DNA of 12,614 bases from Pseudomonadota bacterium (GTDB lineage Bacteria; Pseudomonadota; Alphaproteobacteria; Ferrovibrionales; Ferrovibrionaceae). The number at the start of each line of letters is the position of its first letter. Positions within the stretch are counted from its first letter, which is position 1. Positions 1-7,514 of the stretch are shown here, piece by piece. The stretch spans positions 1-12,614 of the forward strand of contig JAJYTL010000067.1 of the NCBI GenBank assembly GCA_021793055.1, in the 5' to 3' direction. Both the position numbers and the translations under genes were made by a program. The notes beneath the pieces were generated by a model. The model searched no databases, was not told the origin of the DNA, and worked only from the letters and a program-made list of their open reading frames with translations.

Positions 1-84
1 TTCGTTTTCGTCGATGGCCAAGGCTTCTGGGGCGCCGACCGCCTGCCGATGATCGAGCGCTGGATCGAGACCGGCGGCTGGTAG
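1..84 (+). CDS. 2-hydroxychromene-2-carboxylate isomerase / DsbA-fold family protein, C-terminal fragment
   Basis: Only the last 27 codons and the TAG stop (82-84) lie in the window; the reading frame is open from base 1. The fragment reads FVDGQGFWGADRLPMIERW near its end. This matches the C-terminal signature of the HCCA isomerase / GST-kappa branch of DsbA-fold proteins, where a 'vPtfvvdGe.fwGqDRl' strand-turn-helix closes the thioredoxin fold. Members isomerise 2-hydroxychromene-2-carboxylate in naphthalene-type catabolism or act as glutathione-dependent or unknown oxidoreductases. The fragment cannot tell these apart. It converges on the SDR gene, with a hairpin between the two stops. 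The family call rests on one short motif, so it is moderately confident. Confidence 0.65.
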   Translation, partial: FVFVDGQGFWGADRLPMIERWIETGGW

Positions 85-98
85 CCGCCGGCGTCCCG

Positions 99-129
99 CT
101 CCCGGTCGAACGCGCCGCCCGACCGGGGG
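99..129. terminator. Intergenic hairpin between convergent genes (terminator-like)
   Basis: Arms CCCGGTCG (101-108) and CGACCGGG (120-127) are perfectly complementary over 8 bp. The stem extends by a T-G wobble and a C-G pair to 99/129, with an 11-nt loop. It sits between the stops of the two convergent genes (84 and 163). There is no T-run on either side, so it is not a textbook rho-independent terminator. It may block read-through or protect 3' ends in both directions. Confidence 0.45.
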
Positions 130-162
130 ACAGCAGTCGTCTATCGCCTGTCCGACGATCGC

Positions 163-933
163 CTAGTAAAGGGCGTAACCGCCGTCGATCAGGAAGGTAT
201 CGCCGGTGTGATAGGCGCTCAGGTCGCTCATCAGATAGATCGCGATGCCGGCGAAATCGTCGCCCGTGCCCCAGCGCCGCAGCGGCACCCGCGGCAGCAC
301 GCGTTCGTTGAACTTGGCGTCTTCGACGCGCGGCGCGGTCATCGCGGTCTCGATCCAGCCCGGCAGGATGGCGTTGGCGCGGATGCGATGCTTGGCGAGC
401 TCGACCGCGAGCGCTCGGATCATTGAAATCAGGCCGCCCTTGGTGGCGGCGTAATGTTCACCGCGCGGTGCGCCCTCGATCGCCGCGAGCGAGGCGGTGC
501 CGGCGAGAACGCCGCCCTCGCCGCGGCTCGCCATGTGCCGCGCCGCCGCGCGCAAGGTATAGAAGGCGCCGTCGAGATTGACCCGCAGCACGCGGTGCCA
601 GTCGGCGGCCGTCATGTCGACGAACGGCGTGCCGCCGCCGATCACGCCGGCATTGGCGAAGCAGCCATCGACCTTACCGAAGGCCGCGACGGTCTTGGCG
701 AAGGCGGCGTCCACCGCCGCCTCGTCGCCGACGTCGCAGAGGAAGGCTTCGGCCTTGGCGCCGGTTTTGGCCAAGACGTCGACCGCGGCGCGGTTCTTGG
801 CCTCGTTGGTGCCCCAGATCGCGACCGCCGCGCCGGCTTGGGCGAGGCCTTTCGCCATGCCAAGTCCGATGCCGCTGTTGCCGCCGGTGATCAAGGCGAC
901 CTTGCCGTTCAAGTCGAGTGCCGGATGGCTCAT
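163..933 (-). CDS. SDR family oxidoreductase
   Basis: A 256-residue classical short-chain dehydrogenase/reductase, the usual family length, and a cytoplasmic NAD(P)-dependent alcohol or ketone oxidoreductase of unknown substrate. The cofactor motif TGGNSGIG is at residues 16-23, NAG at 94-96, the structural Asn in VNLDG at 119, catalytic Ser148, and YAATK giving Tyr161 and Lys165. The C-terminal DTFLIDGGY is the typical closing strand. The frame stays open upstream to 981, but I chose the ATG at 933 because AGAGGA lies 4-5 nt upstream and the SDR fold begins right after it. The gene is divergent from liuB across a 163-bp gap that must hold both promoters. The position suggests, but does not show, a link to branched-chain acyl metabolism. 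Confidence 0.9.
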   Translation of the reverse strand: MSHPALDLNGKVALITGGNSGIGLGMAKGLAQAGAAVAIWGTNEAKNRAAVDVLAKTGAKAEAFLCDVGDEAAVDAAFAKTVAAFGKVDGCFANAGVIGGGTPFVDMTAADWHRVLRVNLDGAFYTLRAAARHMASRGEGGVLAGTASLAAIEGAPRGEHYAATKGGLISMIRALAVELAKHRIRANAILPGWIETAMTAPRVEDAKFNERVLPRVPLRRWGTGDDFAGIAIYLMSDLSAYHTGDTFLIDGGYALY

Positions 934-974
934 GATTCCTCTCGTTTCATGCTGTCCGTGTTTGCGCGGGATCA

Positions 975-1003
975 TAGCCAAGGGCTAGGTGCTCCGCGAT
1001 AAT
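975..1003 (+). promoter_or_regulatory. Candidate sigma-70-type promoter for liuB
   Basis: TAGCCA (975-980) and GATAAT (998-1003) are 17 bp apart in the divergent SDR-liuB gap. Each box matches the consensus at 4/6 and 5/6 positions. This would give a leader of roughly 85 nt before liuB. Found by eye in GC-rich DNA, so it is weak evidence. I saw no clear regulator-binding palindrome beside it, apart from a short TGCC-TT-GGCA repeat near 1009-1018. Confidence 0.3.
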
Positions 1004-1096
1004 TTCCTTGCCTTGGCAGCGATGCGGAAGGCATTTTGAGTCGCTTCGCCGAGCCAGGGGCGGTGGGCGAAGGCGGTTGCGCGAAGGGAAAGGGTG

Positions 1097-2704
1097 ATGC
1101 CGGTTTTGGAAAGCGCTCTCGATCTCCGTTCGGACGGGGCGATCCGGAACCGGGAGGCGATGGCGGCGTTGGTGGCGGATCTCCGGGCCAAGACGGAAGG
1201 CGTCGCGGCGGGCGGCGACGCCCGCGCCCGCGAGCGTCACACGGCTCGGGGCAAGCTTCTGCCGCGGGCGCGGATCGACGGCCTGCTCGATCCCGGCTCG
1301 CCGTTTCTCGAGCTCAGTCCGCTTGCGGCCTACGGCCTCTATGACGACGAGGTGCCCTCGGCCGGCGTGATCACCGGCATCGGCCGAGTGATGGGCCGGG
1401 AATGCATGATCGTCTGCAACGACGCGACGGTGAAGGGCGGGACCTATTATCCGCTGACCGTGAAAAAGCATCTCCGGGCGCAGACGATCGCGCTGGAGAA
1501 CCGGCTGCCCTGCATCTATCTGGTGGATTCGGGGGGCGCCAACCTGCCGAACCAGGACGAGGTGTTCCCCGACCGCGACCATTTCGGGCGCATCTTCTTC
1601 AATCAGGCGACGCTTTCGGCGGCCGGCGTCCCGCAGATCGCGGTGGTGATGGGCTCGTGCACGGCGGGCGGCGCCTATGTGCCGGCGATGTGCGAGGAGG
1701 CGGTGATCGTGCGCCGCCAGGGCACGATTTTTCTCGGCGGCCCGCCGCTGGTGAAGGCGGCGACCGGCGAGGAGGTCTCGGCCGAGGATCTCGGCGGCGC
1801 CGACCTGCACACGCGGATCTCGGGCGTCGCCGACCATTTCGCCCACGACGACGTCCATGCGCTGGCGATGGCGCGCCAGATCGTCGGCCATCTCAACCTC
1901 GGCAAGGCCTGTCCGGTCGAGGTCGCGCCACCGCGCCCGCCGCGCTACGATCCTGCGGAGCTTCATGGCGTGGTGCCGGTGGATATCCGGGTGCCCTACG
2001 ACGTGCGCGAGGTTCTCGCCCGCGTTCTCGACGACAGCGGCTTCGAGGAATTCAAGAAGCGCTACGGCACGACGCTGGTCACGGGCTTCGGGCGGATTTG
2101 CGGCTATCCGGTCGGCATCGTCGCCAACAACGGCATCCTGTTCTCGGAATCGGCGCTGAAGGGGGCGCATTTCATCGAACTGTGCTGCCAGCGGAAAATC
2201 CCGCTGGTGTTCCTGCAGAACGTTACCGGCTTCATGGTCGGGCGGAAGTACGAGGCGGGCGGCATCGCCCGGGACGGTGCCAAGCTGGTGACGGCGGTGG
2301 CCTGCGCCCAGGTGCCGAAGTTCACGGTCATCACTGGCGGTTCGTTTGGGGCCGGCAATTACGGCATGTGCGGCCGCGCCTATGGCCCGCGGATGCTCTG
2401 GATGTGGCCGAACGCGCGCATCTCGGTGATGGGCGGCGAGCAGGCGGCGAACGTGCTGGCGACGGTGCGCCGCGACGGCCTCGCGGCGCGCAGCGCCGAT
2501 TGGCCGGAGGCCGACGAGGCCGCCTTCAAGGCCGGCATCCTCGATCAGTACGAAACCCAGGGGCATCCCTATTACGCCACCGCCCGGCTGTGGGACGACG
2601 GCATCATCGACCCGGCGGATACCCGGCGCGTCCTCGGCCTCGCGCTGTCCGCCGCCTTCAACGCGCCGATCCCGGAAACCCGGTTCGGCGTCTTCCGCAT
2701 GTGA
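1097..2704 (+). CDS. liuB: Methylcrotonyl-CoA carboxylase, carboxyltransferase (beta) subunit
   Basis: The carboxyltransferase half of 3-methylcrotonyl-CoA carboxylase moves CO2 from carboxybiotin on LiuD to 3-methylcrotonyl-CoA, making 3-methylglutaconyl-CoA in leucine breakdown. At 535 residues it is the normal length for MCC beta. GGANLPNQDEVFP at 146-158 and the following FGRIFFNQA are hallmarks of MCC beta rather than propionyl-CoA carboxylase beta. SCTAGGAYVPAM (from 187) and GGSFGAGNYGM (414-424) are the glycine-rich loops that form the two oxyanion holes of this crotonase-superfold family. I use the ATG at 1097, preceded by GAAGGG (1083-1088); an in-frame GTG at 1094 is the alternative. 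It is the first gene of the liuBCDE run, and only 6 bp separate its stop from liuC. Geranyl-CoA carboxylase is a less likely alternative given the liuE neighbour. Confidence 0.95.
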   Translation: MPVLESALDLRSDGAIRNREAMAALVADLRAKTEGVAAGGDARARERHTARGKLLPRARIDGLLDPGSPFLELSPLAAYGLYDDEVPSAGVITGIGRVMGRECMIVCNDATVKGGTYYPLTVKKHLRAQTIALENRLPCIYLVDSGGANLPNQDEVFPDRDHFGRIFFNQATLSAAGVPQIAVVMGSCTAGGAYVPAMCEEAVIVRRQGTIFLGGPPLVKAATGEEVSAEDLGGADLHTRISGVADHFAHDDVHALAMARQIVGHLNLGKACPVEVAPPRPPRYDPAELHGVVPVDIRVPYDVREVLARVLDDSGFEEFKKRYGTTLVTGFGRICGYPVGIVANNGILFSESALKGAHFIELCCQRKIPLVFLQNVTGFMVGRKYEAGGIARDGAKLVTAVACAQVPKFTVITGGSFGAGNYGMCGRAYGPRMLWMWPNARISVMGGEQAANVLATVRRDGLAARSADWPEADEAAFKAGILDQYETQGHPYYATARLWDDGIIDPADTRRVLGLALSAAFNAPIPETRFGVFRM

Positions 2705-2710
2705 GGGACC

Positions 2711-3511
2711 ATGAGCGACGAAACCCCCATCCTGCTCGAAACCACCCCGGACGGGATCGCGACCATCACCTTGAACCGGCCCGAGGTGCATAACGCCTTC
2801 AACGACTTGGTAATCGAGCAGCTCGACGCGATGATCGACGATCTCGCCAAGCAGGACGGCATCCGCGTGGTGGTGCTGCAAGGCAACGGCAAGAGCTTCT
2901 CCGCCGGTGCCGACCTCAACTGGATGCGGCTCGCCGCCGATCTCGACGAGGAGGCGAACCGGCAGGACGCGGCCGAGCTCGGCGATCTCTTGCTCAAGCT
3001 CGCCAGCATGCCGCAGCCGACCATCGCGCTGGTGCACGGGGCGGCGGTCGCCGGCGGGCTCGGGCTGGTCGCCGCCTGCGATGTCGCGGTCGCCGTGAAG
3101 GACGCCCATTTCGCTCTCACCGAAGTCCGCCTCGGTCTGGTGCCGGCGGTAATCTCGCCTTATGTCGTCGCCGCGATCGGGGCGCGGCAGGCGCGGCGCT
3201 ATTTCCTCACCGCCGAGCGCTTCGACGCCGAAACCGCGCAGCGTCTCGGTCTGGTGCACGAGGTGGTCGCCGATCACGCGGCCCTGACGGCGGCGCGTGA
3301 TCGCCTGGTCCGCCAGTTCCTCGTCGCCGCGCCAGGCGCGCTTGCCGCCGCTAAGGAGCTGATCCAGGAGGTCGGACACAAGCCGTTCTCCAGCGCGCTG
3401 GCGCACGAGACGGCGCGGCGCATCGCGGAGCGGCGCGCCTCGCCCGAGGGCCGCGAGGGGATCGCGTCGTTTTTGGAGCGCCGGCGTCCGAGCTGGGCGA
3501 AGACGGACTAG
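2711..3511 (+). CDS. liuC: Methylglutaconyl-CoA hydratase (enoyl-CoA hydratase/isomerase family)
   Basis: A 266-residue crotonase-fold protein expected to hydrate 3-methylglutaconyl-CoA to 3-hydroxy-3-methylglutaryl-CoA, the step between LiuB/LiuD and LiuE. FSAGADLNWM at 63-72 supplies the first oxyanion-hole amide and is characteristic of LiuC-type hydratases. HGAAVAGGLGL at 109-119 gives the second, and EVRLGLVPAVISPYV starts at Glu138. By comparison with rat crotonase, Glu138 matches catalytic Glu164, while the Glu144 position is glycine (Gly118). As I recall, LiuC relatives share this one-glutamate arrangement. The gene starts 6 bp after liuB with GAGGGACC spanning the liuB stop and the gap as ribosome binding site, and ends 2 bp before liuD. 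Such packing indicates one transcript with translational coupling. Confidence 0.92.
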   Translation: MSDETPILLETTPDGIATITLNRPEVHNAFNDLVIEQLDAMIDDLAKQDGIRVVVLQGNGKSFSAGADLNWMRLAADLDEEANRQDAAELGDLLLKLASMPQPTIALVHGAAVAGGLGLVAACDVAVAVKDAHFALTEVRLGLVPAVISPYVVAAIGARQARRYFLTAERFDAETAQRLGLVHEVVADHAALTAARDRLVRQFLVAAPGALAAAKELIQEVGHKPFSSALAHETARRIAERRASPEGREGIASFLERRRPSWAKTD

Positions 3512-3513
3512 CG

Positions 3514-5535
3514 ATGTTTGGGCGCATCCTGATCGCGAACCGGGGCGAGATCGCCTGCCGGGTGGCGCACAGCTGCCGTCGGCTCGGCATCCAGGCGGTG
3601 GCGGTCTATTCCGACGCCGACCGGGACGCGCGCCATGTCGCCATGGCGGACGCGGCCTATCGCATCGGGGGCGCGCGGGCGAGCGAGAGCTATCTCGACG
3701 GCGAGGCCATTCTCGCGGCGGCGGCGGCGAGCGGCGCCGAGGCGATCCACCCCGGCTACGGCTTTCTCTCGGAGAACGCGGGTTTTGCCGAGGCCTGCGC
3801 CGCGCGCGGCCTGGTGTTTATCGGCCCGTCGCCGGCCGCGATCCGCGCAATGGGTGAGAAAAGCACCGCTAAGGACTTGATGAAAAACGCCGGTGTGCCG
3901 TTGGTTCCGGGTTGGTATGAAGACGGCGCGAGCGCCGAAAGCCTGGCCGAGGTGGCGGCCGGGATCGGCTATCCGGTGCTGATCAAGGCGGTGGCCGGCG
4001 GCGGCGGCAAGGGGATGCGGATCGTCCATACCGCGGCCGAACTGCCCGCCGCGCTGGCCGGCGCCGCGCGTGAAGCCGAAGCGGCCTTCGGCGATCCGCG
4101 GGTGATGCTGGAGAAATATCTCGCCTCGGCGCGGCACGTCGAGGTGCAAGTGTTCGGCGACCGCTTCGGCAATGTCATCCACCTCTTCGAGCGCGATTGC
4201 TCGGCGCAGCGCCGCTACCAGAAGGTGATCGAAGAGGCGCCGGCGGTGGGGCTTTCGGCGGCGACGCGGCAGGCCTTGGGCGCGGCGGCGGTGAAAGCGG
4301 CGCAGGCGGTGGGCTATGTCGGAGCCGGGACGGTGGAGTTCCTTGTGGCCTCGGGCGGGTCGCAGGACGACAAGGAAAACACGTTTTATTTCCTTGAGAT
4401 GAACACCCGTCTTCAGGTGGAGCATCCGGTGACGGAAGCGATCACCGGCCTCGATCTGGTGGAATGGCAACTGCGCGTCGCGAGCGGCGAGGCCTTGCCC
4501 TTGGCGCAGGATCAGGTCGAGGTGAGGGGGCACGCGATCGAGGCGCGGCTCTATGCCGAGAACCCGGCGCGGGACTTCCTGCCGGCGACCGGGCAGCTGC
4601 TGCGCTTCCGCCGGCCGCCGCTGGAATCCCATGTCCGTCTCGATACCGGGGTGCGCGAGGGCGATACGGTGACGCCGCATTACGATCCCATGCTGGCCAA
4701 GCTGATCGTTTGGGGCGAGGACCGGGCGGCGGCGGTGCGCCGGCTTGAGGCGGCGCTGGATCAATGGGAGATCGCCGGCCCGGAAACCAACCACGGGTTC
4801 CTGCGCCGGCTGGCCCGGCATGCGGACTTTGTCGCGGGCGGGTTTGACACCGGCTTTCTCGGCCGCGTCATGGAAGCGCTTCTGCCGTTGCCGGCCGATC
4901 TCGGCGGCGATGGCTTGGCGCTCGCCGTGTTCGGGGAGTGTCTGAGCTTTACCGAGGCCGCGGCGGCGGCGGCGCGGGCCGGCGCCGACCCGTTCTCGCC
5001 CTGGGCGGCGGCCGACGGCTGGCGGCTCAACGGCGAGGCGCGCATGACCTTGCGCTTTCGCCAGGGCGAGACCGAGTTCGCGGTCGCGGCGACGCCCGAG
5101 GGGGAAGGCTATCGCCTCGGCCTGCCGGCCGGGCCGGTCGTGGCGCGGGGACGCTTCGGCGAGCCCGGCACGCTGATGGCGGAGATCGGCGGCAAGCGCC
5201 ACCGGGTCGGCTGGTTCCGTCAGGGCCGCGAGATCGTGGTCGCGGCGCCCGGCTGGACCTACCGCTTGGGCATCGTCGATCCGCTGGCCCTCGCGGTGTC
5301 CGAGGAGGAGACCGAGGGCGGCGTCGCCGCGCCGCTGCCCGGGCGGGTGATCGAGGTGCTGGTCGCACCCGGCGCCGAGGTCGCGAAGGGCGACCCGCTG
5401 ATCGTGCTTTCGGCGATGAAGGTCGAGCACACGTTGGTCGCGCCGGGTCCCGGCAAGCTGGCGCGGGTACTTGCCCGTCCCGGCGATCAGGTCGAGGAGG
5501 GCACTCTTCTCATCGCCTTCGCCGAACCGGAGTGA
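3514..5535 (+). CDS. liuD: Methylcrotonyl-CoA carboxylase, biotin carboxylase/biotin carrier (alpha) subunit
   Basis: The 673-residue alpha subunit carboxylates its own biotin using ATP and bicarbonate and hands the CO2 to LiuB. The order is: biotin carboxylase N-domain (FGRILIANRGEIACRV at the start), ATP-grasp domain with GGGGKGMR at 162-169 and catalytic-site EMNTRLQVEH at 295-304, biotin carboxylase C-domain with HYDPMLAK from 389, a middle domain (about 450-590) that in MCC binds the beta subunit, and a biotinyl domain whose AMKVEH puts the biotinylated lysine at Lys636. All the expected residues are present. The length is normal for MCC alpha. The start is 2 nt after the liuC stop without a good Shine-Dalgarno sequence, so coupled translation is likely. 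A small polar insertion (GGSQDDKENT) sits just before the ATP-grasp EMNTR strand. Confidence 0.95.
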   Translation: MFGRILIANRGEIACRVAHSCRRLGIQAVAVYSDADRDARHVAMADAAYRIGGARASESYLDGEAILAAAAASGAEAIHPGYGFLSENAGFAEACAARGLVFIGPSPAAIRAMGEKSTAKDLMKNAGVPLVPGWYEDGASAESLAEVAAGIGYPVLIKAVAGGGGKGMRIVHTAAELPAALAGAAREAEAAFGDPRVMLEKYLASARHVEVQVFGDRFGNVIHLFERDCSAQRRYQKVIEEAPAVGLSAATRQALGAAAVKAAQAVGYVGAGTVEFLVASGGSQDDKENTFYFLEMNTRLQVEHPVTEAITGLDLVEWQLRVASGEALPLAQDQVEVRGHAIEARLYAENPARDFLPATGQLLRFRRPPLESHVRLDTGVREGDTVTPHYDPMLAKLIVWGEDRAAAVRRLEAALDQWEIAGPETNHGFLRRLARHADFVAGGFDTGFLGRVMEALLPLPADLGGDGLALAVFGECLSFTEAAAAAARAGADPFSPWAAADGWRLNGEARMTLRFRQGETEFAVAATPEGEGYRLGLPAGPVVARGRFGEPGTLMAEIGGKRHRVGWFRQGREIVVAAPGWTYRLGIVDPLALAVSEEETEGGVAAPLPGRVIEVLVAPGAEVAKGDPLIVLSAMKVEHTLVAPGPGKLARVLARPGDQVEEGTLLIAFAEPE

Positions 5536-5571
5536 GCCGCCGCGCCGATCTCCCATCGGGGGTGCGGCGGT
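5536..5571 (+). other. Stem-loop in the liuD-liuE gap
   Basis: CCGCCGC (5537-5543) pairs with GCGGCGG (5564-5570). An inner stem CCGAT (5545-5549) / ATCGG (5555-5559) closes a 5-nt loop, with an asymmetric internal loop between the two. It begins right after the liuD stop. No T-run follows, so it is more likely an attenuating or mRNA-stabilising element than a full terminator. A TATAGT at 5585-5590 could be a -10 box for an internal liuE promoter, but no -35 partner is convincing. Confidence 0.5.
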
Positions 5572-5617
5572 GGCGCATATCTCCTATAGTCTCGGCCCGA
5601 CTTCGAGAGATCATGCC

Positions 5618-6535
5618 ATGGCTTTTCCCTCTTCTGTCCGGCTCTGGGAAGTCGGCGCCCGCGACGGCCTGCAAAACGAGAAACAGGCGGTCCCCGCCGC
5701 GGTCAAGATCGAGCTGATCGAGCGTCTGGTCGAATGCGGCGTGGCCTATATCGAGGCCGCGAGCTTCGTGTCGCCGAAATGGGTGCCGCAGATGGCCGAC
5801 AGCGCCGAGGTGATGGCGAAGCTGAAGCGTAAGCCCGGCGTCGTCTATCAGGCGTTGACGCCGAACCTGAAGGGGCTAGAGCAGGCGGAGGCCTCGCGCC
5901 TTACCGACGTCGCCGTCTTCGCCGCCGCCTCCGAGAGCTTTTCGCAACGTAACATCAATTGTTCCATCGCCGAGAGCCTGGAGCGCTTTCGGCCGGTTTG
6001 CGAGAGGGCGCTCGGCCACGGCCTCAAGGTGCGGGGTTTCGTCAGTTGCGCCCTGGGCTGCCCGTTCGAGGGCGCGGTGGCGCCGGCCAAGGTCGCCGAG
6101 GTTGCTGCGGCGCTGATCGAGATGGGCTGCTATGAGGTCGCTCTCGGCGACACCATCGGCGTCGGCACGCCGAAGGCGGTGAAGCGCGCACTCGAGGCCT
6201 GCGCGGCGCGGATTCCCTTGAGCTGGGTCGGGGTTCATTTCCACGACACCTACGGTCAGGCGCTGGCCAATATCTATGCCGCGCTCGAGGAGGGGATCGA
6301 CGCCATCGACGCCTCGGTTGCCGGTCTTGGTGGCTGCCCCTACGCGCCGGGCGCGACCGGCAACGTCGCCACCGAGGACGTGGTCTATATGCTGAACGGG
6401 CTCGACATCGCGACCGGGATCGATCTCGACGGGCTGGTCAAGACGGCATGGTGGATCAGCGACTATCTCGGTCGCCCGCCGGCATCGCGGGTTGCCCGTG
6501 CCCTGGCGGCGCGGCTCCGGCCGAGCGTCGCCTGA
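5618..6535 (+). CDS. liuE: Hydroxymethylglutaryl-CoA lyase
   Basis: A 305-residue TIM-barrel lyase that cleaves 3-hydroxy-3-methylglutaryl-CoA to acetyl-CoA and acetoacetate, the last step of leucine catabolism. WEVGARDGLQNE at 10-21 carries catalytic Arg15 and metal-binding Asp16. HFHDTYGQ gives metal ligands His207 and His209. AGLGGCPYAPGATGN holds the signature active-site cysteine (Cys240) in its glycine-rich loop. The length is standard. I chose the ATG at 5618, preceded by GAGAGA at 5605-5610 and aligned with the usual N-terminus; the frame stays open upstream to 5471 inside liuD, but that extension is unlikely to be translated. An 82-bp gap with a hairpin separates it from liuD, the only sizeable break in the cluster, so expression may be modulated here. 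Confidence 0.95.
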   Translation: MAFPSSVRLWEVGARDGLQNEKQAVPAAVKIELIERLVECGVAYIEAASFVSPKWVPQMADSAEVMAKLKRKPGVVYQALTPNLKGLEQAEASRLTDVAVFAAASESFSQRNINCSIAESLERFRPVCERALGHGLKVRGFVSCALGCPFEGAVAPAKVAEVAAALIEMGCYEVALGDTIGVGTPKAVKRALEACAARIPLSWVGVHFHDTYGQALANIYAALEEGIDAIDASVAGLGGCPYAPGATGNVATEDVVYMLNGLDIATGIDLDGLVKTAWWISDYLGRPPASRVARALAARLRPSVA

Positions 6536-6563
6536 AGCTCAAGCAAGCGGTTCCGTATTTCCC

Positions 6564-6983
6564 GTGGCATTGCATCTCTTGAAAATGGCGGTGGGGATCG
6601 AATCGATCGCCCATCTGAAACGGGTGCAGAAGGCGCGCACCGCCGCCGACGCGCCGGGGCCCGTGCATGTCACGCGCCACATGCCGAAGCGGCGCGACGA
6701 GATTCTCGACGGCGGTTCGATCTATTGGGTGATCAAGGGCTTCATCCGCGTGCGCCAGCGCCTCGTCGGGATCGAGCCGGTGATGCGCGAGGACGGCCGT
6801 CATTGCCGTCTCGTCCTCGATTGGACGCTGGTGCCGACCGAGCCGGAGCCGCGCCAGCCGCACCAGGGCTGGCGCTATCTCGAGGCCGACAAGGCGCCGG
6901 CCGATCTCAAGGGCCAAGGCAAGGGCGCTTCGCGCATGCCGGCCGAGATGGAGGCGGACCTCAAGAACCTCGGTCTCCTCTAA
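6564..6983 (+). CDS. DUF1489 family protein
   Basis: A 139-residue soluble protein of unknown function. The N-terminus VALHLLKMAVGIESI resembles the 'lHLiKLcVGvdS' opening of DUF1489 proteins, which I know mainly from alphaproteobacteria. The central RDEILDGGSIYWVIKG and the later RAFQGWRYL-like segment (QGWRYLEADKAP) also fit that family. The length agrees with the family when the GTG at 6564 is used. The frame is open upstream into liuE (to 6492), but the family start and the 28-bp gap favour the GTG. No clear Shine-Dalgarno sequence precedes it. There are no membrane segments or known catalytic motifs. It is probably co-transcribed with liuE, but I cannot assign it a role in leucine breakdown. 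Confidence 0.8.
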   Translation: MALHLLKMAVGIESIAHLKRVQKARTAADAPGPVHVTRHMPKRRDEILDGGSIYWVIKGFIRVRQRLVGIEPVMREDGRHCRLVLDWTLVPTEPEPRQPHQGWRYLEADKAPADLKGQGKGASRMPAEMEADLKNLGLL

Positions 6984-7000
6984 CGGAACGGGCGGCAACC

Positions 7001-7501
7001 GTGACCCATCCCCTGCTTGGCCATTTTCGCATGCTGGCGCGCTACAACCGCCTGGCCAACGAGCGGCTTTACGATGCCTGCGCCGCGCTCGGCGACGACG
7101 GGCGGCGGCAGATACGCCCGGCCTTCTTTCGCAGCATCCACGGCACGCTGAATCACATCCTGGTGGGCGATCGCATTTGGCTCACGCGCTTTCAGGGCGG
7201 CATCGCGCCATCGACCGGTCTCGACGCCATCCTTTACGAGGACTTCGCCGAACTGCGGGCCGCCCGGGTGGTGGACGATGCCCGCATCGAGGCCTTCGCC
7301 GAAGGGCTGAGCGAGGCGGCGCTCGGCGGCACCATCCGCTACCGCAACAACGAAGGGTGCGATCTCGCCGATCCGGTGGACCTGCTGATCGCCCATTTCT
7401 TCAACCATCAGACCCATCACCGGGGCCAAGTTCACGATCAGCTGTCGCAGACCGCGATCGCGCCGCCGGTGCTCGACCTGCACCGGGTCCTCAGGCCGTG
7501 A
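7001..7501 (+). CDS. DinB family protein (putative metal-dependent hydrolase/transferase)
   Basis: A 166-residue four-helix-bundle protein of the DinB/YfiT-like superfamily. The divalent-metal triad typical of the family is present: His52 in LNHILVGDRIW, and His136 and His140 in HFFNHQTHHRGQVH. Many members are uncharacterised. Some are thiol-dependent (mycothiol, bacillithiol or glutathione) S-transferases or maleylpyruvate isomerases, so the name gives no substrate. I use the GTG at 7001 (VTHPLLGHFRMLARYN), since 'l..hfr.ma.YN.wAN' is the usual opening. An ATG at 7031 is an alternative. It starts 17 bp after the DUF1489 stop and is probably the last gene of the liu transcript. It converges on the flavoprotein gene with only 13 bp between the stops and no visible terminator. 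Confidence 0.85.
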   Translation: MTHPLLGHFRMLARYNRLANERLYDACAALGDDGRRQIRPAFFRSIHGTLNHILVGDRIWLTRFQGGIAPSTGLDAILYEDFAELRAARVVDDARIEAFAEGLSEAALGGTIRYRNNEGCDLADPVDLLIAHFFNHQTHHRGQVHDQLSQTAIAPPVLDLHRVLRP

Positions 7502-7514
7502 CGTCTCGCCCGTA

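Noticed and set aside
947..3406. Very long minus-strand open frame (819 codons) opposite liuB and liuC
   Set aside because: Its translation is arginine, histidine and glycine-rich low-complexity sequence with no recognisable domain. It is the antisense shadow of strongly GC3-biased genes whose plus-strand products are unmistakable.
1097..5535. Geranyl-CoA carboxylase (atu-type terpene catabolism) instead of methylcrotonyl-CoA carboxylase
   Set aside because: Gene order is exactly liuBCDE with HMG-CoA lyase, the hydratase is LiuC-like, and no other atu genes are present. It cannot be excluded fully without a tree.
3508..5556. 682-codon minus-strand open frame opposite liuD
   Set aside because: Same kind of shadow: compositionally biased, no family motifs, and it matches the extent of liuD almost exactly.
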